From an uncultured Ruminococcus sp. (GTDB taxonomy: Bacteria > Bacillota > Clostridia > Oscillospirales > Acutalibacteraceae): DNA of 11,151 bases. How positions within the stretch are numbered: the stretch's first letter is position 1; every line of letters begins with the position of its first letter. Below the pieces are notes generated by a model. It searched no databases, had not been told where the DNA came from, and saw only the letters and a list, made by a program, of their open reading frames with translations. The position numbers were made by a program, and so were the translations under genes. Positions 1 through 6,254 of the stretch are shown piece by piece. Location of the stretch: positions 1 through 11,151 of the forward strand of contig CAJOHT010000024.1 of the NCBI GenBank assembly GCA_905234305.1. The letters are read 5' to 3'.

Positions 1-111
1 AAGACTGACGATATTCTGACTGTTCGGGGATATGGAAAATTTGTTATTAAAGAACAGATTGGAACTACTAAGAAAAACAGATTGAAAATTTTAATTGACC
101 ATTATAGATAG
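1..111 (+). CDS. ylmH: YlmH-family S4-domain RNA-binding protein, C-terminal fragment
   Basis: Only the last 36 codons are in the window; the frame is open from base 1 to the TAG at 109-111. The peptide reads KTDDILTVRGYGKFVIKEQI and continues with a basic TKKNRLK segment. This is the usual end of the YlmH family, where an S4 RNA-binding domain closes with a 'D.ISVRGKGRF' strand and a G.T.KGR-like basic tail. Being immediately upstream of divIVA is the conserved position of ylmH in Gram-positive division clusters (sepF-ylmG-ylmH-divIVA). YlmH proteins bind RNA and have been linked to rescue of stalled ribosomes. That role is family knowledge and cannot be read from this fragment. The stop codon overlaps the divIVA ribosome binding site, so the two genes are almost certainly co-transcribed. 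Confidence 0.8.
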   Translation, partial: KTDDILTVRGYGKFVIKEQIGTTKKNRLKILIDHYR

Positions 112-123
112 GAGAGTGCAATT

Positions 124-804
124 ATGTTAACAATTGATGAGATTAGAGACATTTCATTCAGAAGGGGCAGAGGCTATAGAGGCGAAGATGTTGACGCATT
201 TATCGACGAGGTTATAGTTTCTTTTGAACAGATGAAAAAAGAGAAATCCGATTTAATCAGGAAAATGGATATTCTCGCTACAAGAGTTGAGCAGTACAGA
301 GCTGATGAAGAAACAGTAAGAAACGCTTTGCTTTCATCACAGCGAGTAGCTGACGCTTCAATTAAAGAGGCTCAGGCTAAAGCTGCGCAGATAATTTCCG
401 ATGCTGAGGCTAAGGCTCAGGCTACTCTCAAAGAGTCAAACGCCGTTTCCGCTAAGCAGAAGGAAGTATATTTGAAATTGAAGAGCGATTCAGCTGAGCT
501 TCGTAAGGAGCTTGAGGAGCTTTACAATAAGCATTTAAAAACTATTACAGACCTTCCTACTGATGCGGTTGTTTTAAGAAAGCAGGAAGAGCTTGATAAA
601 AAATATCCTACAGAAGCTGTTGAGGAGCAGGAGAATATTGTTCCCGAAGAAGAAACCGAAACAGTTGACGTAAGCAACGCTTTTGAAACAGGCTTTGAAA
701 GCGGTCCTTCTTCCGATACAGAAGAAGTAGAATTTGTTAACAAAGTTAACGACAAATATGACGATTTAAAGTTCAGCGATAATTTTGACGTTGATTCTGA
801 ATAA
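124..804 (+). CDS. divIVA: DivIVA-domain cell division / septum placement protein
   Basis: The 226-residue protein begins with the DivIVA N-terminal signature (MLTIDEIRDISF then RGYRGEDVDAFIDEV, residues 1-30). In the family this binds negatively curved membrane at the septum and poles. Residues about 30-140 are rich in A, E, K, Q and L with heptad-like spacing and should form a long coiled coil for oligomerisation. Residues about 145-226 form a strongly acidic, probably disordered tail. The start is set by GGAG at 111-114, nine bases before the ATG, and by alignment with the family N-terminus. It lies 12 bases after ylmH and 23 bases before ileS, the classic gene order. The membrane-inserting loop is unusual: where Bacillus subtilis has a Phe-Arg pair before Gly-Tyr, this protein has a Gly/Arg-rich FRRGRGY. 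The protein is more Gpr/DivIVA-like than clearly orthologous in detailed function. Confidence 0.93.
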   Translation: MLTIDEIRDISFRRGRGYRGEDVDAFIDEVIVSFEQMKKEKSDLIRKMDILATRVEQYRADEETVRNALLSSQRVADASIKEAQAKAAQIISDAEAKAQATLKESNAVSAKQKEVYLKLKSDSAELRKELEELYNKHLKTITDLPTDAVVLRKQEELDKKYPTEAVEEQENIVPEEETETVDVSNAFETGFESGPSSDTEEVEFVNKVNDKYDDLKFSDNFDVDSE

Positions 805-827
805 TATTAATTTGGAGAGTAGATAAA

Positions 828-3500
828 ATGTCTCAGGATTATAACAAGACATTAAATCTTCCGAAAACTGAATTTCCGATGCGTGCAGGCTTACCTAAGA
901 GTGAGCCTGTTACCTTAAAGAAATGGGAAGATAATAATGTTTACGAAAAACTAATGGAGCATAACGAGGGAAAGCCTCTTTATGTTTTACATGACGGCCC
1001 CCCGTACGCTAACGGTGATATTCATTTAGGTCACGCGCTTAATAAAATTCTTAAGGATTTTATCGTTCGTCATAAAAATATGGCGGGTTATAAATCTCCG
1101 TACGTTCCAGGATGGGATACGCACGGACTTCCTACCGAACTTAAAGCCAGACAAAAGGCTGGAATCGGAAGTTCCGCTGATATTTCAGTACTTGAGCTTA
1201 GAAAAATGTGCGAGGAATTTGTAAGCGGCTATATTAATGACCAGAGAGATCAATTCAAGCGTCTCGGTGCAATCGGTGAGTGGGATAACCCGTATATTAC
1301 CTTAAAGCATGAATTCGAGGCGGAACAGATTAAAGTTTTTGCAAAAATGGCCTCAAAAGGCTATATATACAAAGGTTTAAAGCCTGTATATTGGTGTCCT
1401 GAATGTAAAACAGCGCTTGCTGAGGCTGAAATAGAGTATGCTGAGGATCCTTGTCATTCCATCTACGTTAAATTTAAGGTATGTGACGATTTAGGTAAAT
1501 TTGAAGCAATGGGCATCGACCCTTCTAAGGTTAGTTTTGTTATATGGACCACAACTACCTGGACGCTTCCCGCTAATGTAGCTATCTGCGTCGGACCCAG
1601 ATTTGAGTATTCAATCGTTAAACATAATGATGAGTATTATATCTTAGCGACCGAACTTATCAAGGATACGATGGAAGCGGCTGAAATATCCGATTATGAG
1701 GTTGTAGGTACAATAAAGGGCAGTGAGCTTGAGTATATGAAGACAGCACATCCCTTTATTGACAGAGAATCTCTTGTTATTGTCGGTGAACACGTTACTC
1801 TTGAAAGCGGTACAGGCTGTGTTCATACCGCTCCGGGACATGGTGTCGACGACTATAACGTATGCCGAAATTATCCTGAGATACCTGTTATTTGTCCTGT
1901 TAATGCCGACGGTGTTCTTACGGACGAAGCTGGTTAGTTCGCTGGATTAACTACGGATGAAGCTAATAAGAAGATTGCGATTTATCTTGACGAGACAGGA
2001 GCGTTATTCTCTCTTAAAAAAATCATCCACCAGTATCCGCACTGCTGGAGATGTAAATCTCCGATTCTTTTCAGAGCCACAGACCAGTGGTTCTGTTCGG
2101 TTGATGATTTTAAGGACGCGGCTGTGGACGCTATCAATACTGTCGAGTGGATTCCCGCATGGGGTAAAGAAAGAATTACCTCGATGGTTAAGGATCGTAA
2201 AGACTGGTGTATTTCCCGACAGAGAAAATGGGGTGTACCTATCCCGATTTTCTATTGTGCGGATTGTAATAAGCCTTATGTTAACGAAGAGGCTATGCTC
2301 GCTGTTGCAGACTTATTCGCTGAGGAAGGTTCAAACGCTTGGTTTGAGAAAGATGCTTCTGAAATCCTTCCCGAAGGTATAAAATGTCCCGAATGCGGCT
2401 GTGATAAGTTCGAAAAAGAAAAAGACATTATGGATGTTTGGTTTGACAGCGGTTCTTCACATACAGCTGTTGTTAAACGCCGCGGTTATTTGAAATTCCC
2501 TGCTGATTTATATCTGGAGGGTAATGACCAGTACAGAGGCTGGTTCCAGTCATCATTATTAACATCCGTTGCTACAGAAGGAGTTGCGCCTTATAAGACT
2601 GTCCTTACTCACGGTATGATTCTTGATATGGAACGCCGTAAAATGAGTAAATCTCTTGGTAACGGTATCAGTCCTCAGGAGGTTATCGAACAGTACGGAG
2701 CCGATGTTTTAAGATTATGGGTCGCTTCCTGCGATTACCAGACTGATGTTAATATTTCGCGCGAAATTCTAAAACAGACTTCCGAATCATACAGAAAAAT
2801 CAGAAATACCGCTAGATATATCCTCGGAAATATAAGCGATTTTGACCCTGATAAAGATATGGTTGCCGTTAATGATATACTTCCTATTGATAAATGGGCA
2901 ATTAAAACTCTTAACGCGCTTATCGAAAAGGTTAATAACGCGTACGATAAATTTGAATTCCATCAGGTATATCACAGTGTTCATAATTTCTGTGTTGTAG
3001 ATATGTCGAACTTCTATCTTGACGTTCTTAAGGACAGACTTTATACCGAAAAACCCGACAGTGTTGAGAGAAGATCTGCTCAGAGTGCTATTTATCTGAT
3101 TTTAGACGCGATGACAAGAATGCTGACTCCTATTTTAGCGTATACTTCCGACGAAATCTGGAGTTTTATGCCTCATAAATCGAGCGATAATACGGAAAAT
3201 GTATTATTTAACGATATGCCTGAGGCTATCGATATTGACGTTGATGATAGCTTTATGGCTGATTGGAGCAAAATTTCTGATTTAAGGGACAACGTTAAAA
3301 AAGAAATAGAGGTTCTTGTTAAGGATAAAACTATCAAGGGTTCGCTTGAAGCGAAAGTAACACTGACCGCTTCGGGAGAGTATCTTGAATTCCTTAATAA
3401 AGTAGCCGATGAAATCAAACCCGCTCTTATAGTTTCTGATGTTGAAATTAAAGAGGGAACAGGTGAGTTAGAGATTTTAGTGATGTTGGAGTATCAGTAA
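828..3500 (+). pseudogene. ileS: Isoleucyl-tRNA synthetase gene with in-frame TAG and shifted C-terminus
   Basis: Class Ia isoleucine--tRNA ligase, which would charge tRNA-Ile and edit mischarged valine. Visible landmarks are PPYANGDIHLGH (HIGH motif, residues 66-69), the zinc site YWCPECK, the editing-domain motif GTGCVHTAPGHGVDDY near residue 330, HQYPHCWRCKSPI, DVWFDSGSSH, KMSKS at codons 605-609, and the tRNA anticodon-binding region to about residue 880. The start is the ATG at 828 with GGAG at 814-817. Codon 370 is TAG (1935-1937), flanked by conserved sequence (LTDEAG / FAGLTTDEA) where relatives carry Glu, Lys or Gln, so one substitution from AAG, GAG or CAG explains it. There is no ATG, GTG or TTG in frame until GTG 2124, so restart would lose about 62 conserved codons. 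The frame then ends at 3500, before the expected C-terminal zinc ribbon, whose remnant lies in another frame. It is either a recent pseudogene, a suppressed gene, or affected by assembly errors. Identity is certain; functional status is not. Confidence 0.9.
1935..1937 (+). other. In-frame amber codon inside ileS
   Basis: TAG occupies codon 370 of ileS between GCT-GGT and TTC-GCT. The reading frame continues uninterrupted with high conservation for 520 more codons. The ylmH gene at 109-111 also ends in TAG, at the normal family C-terminus, so TAG acts as an ordinary stop elsewhere in this window. All other genes here end in TAA or TGA. Confidence 0.95.
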
Positions 3501-3564
3501 ATCTGTAGGTAAAAACAATACTCACCCGACGCTTTGTGAAAAATGTTGTAAATTTTTTGAATAA
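3484..3564 (+). pseudogene. Out-of-frame remnant of the IleS C-terminal zinc ribbon
   Basis: Read in the +1 frame relative to ileS, this stretch gives CWSISKSVGKNN followed by THPTLCEKC and then CKFFE, ending at TAA 3562-3564. Bacterial IleS proteins end in a zinc ribbon of the form C-x-x-C-W ... VG ... HPTLC-x-x-C. The match to the Trp after the second Cys, the VG, the HPTLC and the final C-x-x-C is strong. The first cysteine pair is incomplete: only the Cys before Trp remains and no Cys lies upstream in any frame. The +1 frame is blocked by TAG 3478-3480 and TGA 3481-3483, so the junction must be at about 3480-3484. A deletion whose length is not a multiple of three, removing roughly ten codons, is the simplest explanation. 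The TAA sits seven bases before the terminator, as expected for the original gene end. Confidence 0.8.
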
Positions 3565-3570
3565 TTATTG

Positions 3571-3601
3571 AGTCGGTGTAGTTATCTGCACCGACTTTTT
3601 T
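3571..3601 (+). terminator. Intrinsic terminator after ileS
   Basis: AGTCGGTG (3571-3578) pairs perfectly with CACCGACT (3589-3596) around a ten-base loop, followed by a T run (3596-3601). It sits just after the ancestral ileS stop at 3562-3564. The T run ends only two bases before the lspA ribosome binding site, so either some transcripts read through or lspA depends on a promoter inside the ileS end. Confidence 0.85.
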
Positions 3602-3613
3602 ATGGAGAAGAAT

Positions 3614-4078
3614 ATGCCTTTTATTGTTTTAGGTTTATCCGCTATAGTTGTATTAATCGATTATATATTTAAAATTCTTGTAATTAATAATTTAAAACCT
3701 ATTTCTACAGTAACAGTTATTCCAGGACTTTTTTCGCTTACTTATGTTGAAAATAAGGGCGCGGCTTTCGGAATGCTGTCTAACGCAAGATGGATTTTTA
3801 TCGCCTTCACAATAGCTGTCGTAGTTTTTATTATTACCTTTATGTTTATTAAAAAGCCGAAAAGCAAGCTGCTTAACGCGGCGTTGGTACTTATAATCGG
3901 CGGCGGATTAGGTAATCTTATAGACAGGATTTTTTACGGCTATGTTGTTGATTATTTAAGTATCAGCTTTTTTCCGCCTGTATGTAATTTCGCTGATTAC
4001 TGCGTTACGATAGGCGCGGCTATACTTGTTATTTATCTTCTCTTTTTCTCGGATTATCTGAAAAAAGATAAAGGATAA
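3614..4078 (+). CDS. lspA: Lipoprotein signal peptidase (signal peptidase II)
   Basis: Membrane aspartyl protease that cleaves the signal peptide of diacylglyceryl-modified prolipoproteins at the cytoplasmic membrane. With the start at 3614 it is 154 residues, normal for the family. Four hydrophobic segments lie near residues 4-24, 60-79, 86-103 and 130-148. Family motifs are present: D16...K20 in helix 1, ENKGAAFG (about 46-53), GGLGNLIDR (about 97-105), VVDY with catalytic Asp113, and CNFAD with catalytic Asp128. The ATG at 3614 is preferred because GGAG at 3604-3607 lies six bases upstream. An ATG at 3602 is in frame, but it would begin in the terminator T run with no ribosome binding site and would add four polar residues. 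It follows ileS in the conserved ileS-lspA-rluD order and runs to three bases before the pseudouridine synthase gene. Confidence 0.93.
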   Translation: MPFIVLGLSAIVVLIDYIFKILVINNLKPISTVTVIPGLFSLTYVENKGAAFGMLSNARWIFIAFTIAVVVFIITFMFIKKPKSKLLNAALVLIIGGGLGNLIDRIFYGYVVDYLSISFFPPVCNFADYCVTIGAAILVIYLLFFSDYLKKDKG

Positions 4079-4081
4079 AAA

Positions 4082-5005
4082 ATGGAAAATCTTAGTTTTG
4101 TAATTGACAACGATAACTCAAAGGTAAGGATAGATAAATACCTTGCCGATAATATTGAGGATATGACTCGTTCCGCTTTAGCTTCCTTGATTGAAAACGG
4201 AAAAGTTACGGTTAACGGTAAAGCAATTCCCAAGAATTATAAACTGAGAGTTGATGATGTTATAGCGGTTGAAATACCTGACCCTGTTGAATATGAGGCT
4301 GAAGCTGAAGATATTCCGCTCGATATTATCTACGAGGATGATGATTTAATTGTAGTTAATAAGCCTAAGGGGATGGTTGTACATCCTGCGGCGGGTAATT
4401 ACAGCGGTACTCTTGTTAACGCGCTTTTGTTTCATTGTAAGGATAACTTATCTGGGATTAATGGTGTTATGCGTCCCGGGATAGTTCATAGGATTGACAA
4501 AAACACCAGTGGACTTTTAATTGTCGCAAAAAACGACAAATCTCATAAACATCTTGCCGAACAAATAAAAGAGCATAGCTTTACCCGCGAGTATGAGGCG
4601 GTAGTTATCGGTAATATTAAGGACGACAGGGGAACAGTTAATGCCCCGATAGGTCGTCATCATACCGATAGAAAGAAAATGACCGTTACTGAGCGAAATT
4701 CAAAAAACGCTGTTACTCACTATGAGGTTATAGCCAGATACAAAGGATATACTCATATTAAATGTATCCTTGAAACAGGCAGAACACATCAAATTAGAGT
4801 TCATATGGCTTATATAGGACATCCTGTTTCAGGCGATGATGTATACGGAAGCAAAAAAGAAAAAGTTAATTTTTCGGGACAATGTCTGCATGCCCGTAAA
4901 ATTGGTTTTATCCATCCCGCAAGCGGTGAATATATGGAATTTTCTTCAGAATTACCCGAATATTTTAATGAATTTTTAAATAAATTAAAAAACTTAAGTA
5001 AATAA
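4082..5005 (+). CDS. rluD: RluA/RluD-family 23S rRNA pseudouridine synthase
   Basis: Isomerises uridine to pseudouridine in RNA. In RluD orthologues the targets are U1911, U1915 and U1917 of 23S rRNA helix 69; the exact target here is inferred. The 307-residue protein has an N-terminal S4 RNA-binding domain (about 14-75, IDKYLADNIEDMTRSALASL then VTVNGK) and a RluA catalytic domain from about residue 80. That domain carries VVNKPKGMVVHPA (91-103), GIVHRIDKNTSGLL with catalytic Asp139, and GRTHQIRVHMAYIGHPVSGD near 235-255. Length and architecture are complete. The start ATG is three bases after the lspA stop, with AAAGGA overlapping the lspA end, so the pair is translationally linked. Many Gram-positive genomes place this gene (called ylyB in Bacillus) right after lspA. 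Paralogues exist in this family, so the symbol is less certain than the function. Confidence 0.92.
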   Translation: MENLSFVIDNDNSKVRIDKYLADNIEDMTRSALASLIENGKVTVNGKAIPKNYKLRVDDVIAVEIPDPVEYEAEAEDIPLDIIYEDDDLIVVNKPKGMVVHPAAGNYSGTLVNALLFHCKDNLSGINGVMRPGIVHRIDKNTSGLLIVAKNDKSHKHLAEQIKEHSFTREYEAVVIGNIKDDRGTVNAPIGRHHTDRKKMTVTERNSKNAVTHYEVIARYKGYTHIKCILETGRTHQIRVHMAYIGHPVSGDDVYGSKKEKVNFSGQCLHARKIGFIHPASGEYMEFSSELPEYFNEFLNKLKNLSK

Positions 5006-5027
5006 TAATTCTTTTTTAAAAAAACGC

Positions 5028-5056
5028 TTGCATTTGTTTAATGATTATGCTATTAT
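5028..5056 (+). promoter_or_regulatory. Sigma-A type promoter for rplS
   Basis: TTGCAT (5028-5033), a 17-base spacer and TATTAT (5051-5056) form a good -35/-10 pair. It is preceded by an A/T-rich stretch with a T6A6-type tract at about 5012-5024 that could act as an UP element. Transcription would start near 5063, leaving a leader of about 115 bases before the rplS start. Confidence 0.7.
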
Positions 5057-5062
5057 ATTATG

Positions 5063-5168
5063 GCATTTGGATACCGTTACTTTGTAATGGGGTTCAATAA
5101 ACGGCGAAAGCCGCAATTTGAAGCGGATGGTCCTCTGCGATTTATCGTATGAACGTCTGAAATCTATA
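5063..5168 (+). promoter_or_regulatory. Structured 5' leader of rplS, probable L19 autoregulatory leader
   Basis: Three hairpins can be drawn by hand. The first pairs TGGAT (5068-5072) and CCGTTAC (5074-5080) with GTAATGG (5084-5090) and GTTCA (5092-5096), giving twelve pairs with one mismatch and a TTT loop. The second is CGGC-GAAA-GCCG (5102-5113), a GNRA tetraloop stem. The third is GCGGA (5123-5127) with TCTGC (5134-5138). CCGC (5111-5114) can instead pair with GCGG (5123-5126), which would exclude stems two and three, so a switch is possible. Firmicute L19 genes are known to carry a leader motif through which L19 is thought to control its own synthesis. Assigning this leader to that class rests on position and structure, not on a covariance search. 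Confidence 0.6.
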
Positions 5169-5179
5169 GGAGGTTCAAT

Positions 5180-5521
5180 ATGGACGCATTAAAAACAATT
5201 GCTGCCGATTCAATGAAGGCAGAAGCTCCCGTTTTCGGAATTGGTGATACCGTAAAGGTTTCAGTAAATATCCGCGAGGGACAGAGAGAAAGAATCCAGA
5301 TGTTCGAAGGCACTGTTATCGCCAAGAGAGGTTCAGGAGTAGCCGAGACATTTACTGTACGACGTGTAGCTTACGGCGTTGGTGTAGAGAGAGTATTCCC
5401 TTTACATTCTCCCAACGTAAGAAAAGTTGAGATCGTTCGCCGCGGTAAGGTCAGAAGAGCTAAGCTCTATTATCTCCGTGACCGTGTTGGTAAAGCTGCA
5501 AAAGTTAAAGAACAGGTCTAA
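5180..5521 (+). CDS. rplS: 50S ribosomal protein L19
   Basis: Large-subunit protein at the subunit interface, where it contributes to an intersubunit bridge. The 113-residue product is full length and strongly conserved: [50 protein letters not shown] and the C-terminal [16 protein letters not shown] perfect AGGAGG (5168-5173) lies six bases before the ATG. It has its own promoter and a structured leader and is followed by a terminator, so it can be expressed well above its neighbours. In many Firmicutes rplS follows trmD; here a pseudouridine synthase gene precedes it. Two further stop codons (TAG, TAA) directly follow the TAA. Confidence 0.98.
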   Translation: MDALKTIAADSMKAEAPVFGIGDTVKVSVNIREGQRERIQMFEGTVIAKRGSGVAETFTVRRVAYGVGVERVFPLHSPNVRKVEIVRRGKVRRAKLYYLRDRVGKAAKVKEQV

Positions 5522-5531
5522 TAGTAAGCAA

Positions 5532-5555
5532 GGGGACTGTTCAAGTCCCTTTTTA
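5532..5555 (+). terminator. Intrinsic terminator after rplS
   Basis: GGGACT (5533-5538) pairs with AGTCCC (5544-5549) around a five-base loop, followed by TTTTT. It lies ten bases after the rplS stop. Only about 18 bases separate the T run from the lepB ribosome binding site, leaving no room for a separate promoter, so partial readthrough probably feeds lepB. Confidence 0.85.
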
Positions 5556-5586
5556 CTTTATTTGTTATGTTAAAAAGGGTGATTAT

Positions 5587-6186
5587 ATGAGCGAAAGAGT
5601 CGCTGAAAAGAAAAAAAGAAATATAGAACCCAGAACTATTCATCTTAAGAATTCGCAGGGAACAGCAGGTATTTACGAGTGGGTACATTCCCTTGTTTTT
5701 GCGGTTGCCGTAGTTGTAATATTATTGACTTTTTTCGTAAGACTTGTTGATGTAAGCGGTACATCTATGAAGCAAACCTTACAGAGTAAGGATAAGGTTA
5801 TTGTTACAAATTTCTTCTACACTCCTAAGCAGGGCGATATAGTTGTAATAAGCCACGGCGCTGAGTATTCCGAGCCTATTATAAAACGAGTAATCGCTAC
5901 AGAAGGACAGACCTTATCAATAGATTTCGAGAAAGAAAAAATTACCGTGGACGGAGTAGAGCTTAAGGAGGATTATATCCAAGGTCATACTCACGAGGAG
6001 GACGGTGAAATTCCTAAGGTTATACCCAAGGGAAAGGTTTTTGTTCTCGGAGATAACCGCGGTGTTTCTATGGATAGCCGTTCAAAGGCGATTGGACTTA
6101 TTGATGTACATGATATTATCGGAAAAGCTCAGTTCGTTGTATTTCCGTTTAATAATGCAAAATATCTTGCAAATCCCGAATATTGA
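5587..6186 (+). CDS. lepB: Signal peptidase I
   Basis: Membrane serine protease that removes signal peptides from exported proteins. The 199-residue protein has a cytoplasmic basic N-terminus, one membrane helix (about 33-51), the SGTSMKQTL box with nucleophile Ser60, and IIKRVIATEGQ with general base Lys100. It ends with the conserved GDNRGVSMDSR box (about 155-165). A single N-terminal helix and this length are typical of Gram-positive (Bacillus SipS-like) enzymes. The start is fixed by an extended ribosome binding site, AAAGGGTGAT (5574-5583), three bases before the ATG. It sits between rplS and rbgA, a common arrangement in Clostridia, and has terminator hairpins on both sides. Other lepB paralogues may exist in the genome. 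Confidence 0.96.
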   Translation: MSERVAEKKKRNIEPRTIHLKNSQGTAGIYEWVHSLVFAVAVVVILLTFFVRLVDVSGTSMKQTLQSKDKVIVTNFFYTPKQGDIVVISHGAEYSEPIIKRVIATEGQTLSIDFEKEKITVDGVELKEDYIQGHTHEEDGEIPKVIPKGKVFVLGDNRGVSMDSRSKAIGLIDVHDIIGKAQFVVFPFNNAKYLANPEY

Positions 6187-6200
6187 TTATAAAGTAATTA

Positions 6201-6230
6201 ACTCACATCTGTAAACGGGTGTGAGTTTTT
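6201..6230 (+). terminator. Intrinsic terminator after lepB
   Basis: ACTCACATC (6201-6209) pairs with GGTGTGAGT (6218-6226, one G-T pair) and is followed by a run of T to 6230. The rbgA ribosome binding site begins only about 11 bases later, so downstream expression must come from readthrough or a promoter inside lepB. Confidence 0.85.
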
Positions 6231-6254
6231 ATACTTGTACAGGGAAGTGATTTT

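Noticed and set aside
522..755. Open frame on the - strand within divIVA.
   Set aside because: A Ser-rich antisense reading of the acidic DivIVA tail, with no ribosome binding site or family resemblance.
1957..2382. Open frame of 141 codons in another + frame within ileS.
   Set aside because: It overlaps conserved IleS coding sequence. The translation has no recognisable domain and is Arg/Leu-rich as expected of a shifted frame.
3475..3490. Programmed +1 frameshift joining IleS to its zinc ribbon.
   Set aside because: There is no stop codon or slippery sequence at the junction in the zero frame, and even a shift would not restore the first cysteine pair. A deletion fits better.
2124..3500. 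Independent C-terminal IleS protein starting at GTG 2124 (split synthetase).
   Set aside because: No ribosome binding site is evident before 2124, and starting there omits about 62 conserved residues after the TAG, including HQYPHCWRCKSPI. A functional split enzyme is not supported.
1..3500. Genome-wide reassignment of TAG as a sense codon.
   Set aside because: ylmH ends in TAG at its normal family C-terminus with the divIVA ribosome binding site overlapping it, and a single internal TAG in one gene is not enough for reassignment.
3501..3570. Possible promoter for lspA in the gap after ileS.
   Set aside because: TTGTGA at 3534 has no good -10 at 16-18 bases, and the sequence is better explained as the remnant of the ileS end.
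3602..3613. Upstream in-frame ATG for lspA at 3602.
   Set aside because: It lies at the end of the terminator T run without a ribosome binding site. GGAG at 3604-3607 clearly serves ATG 3614.
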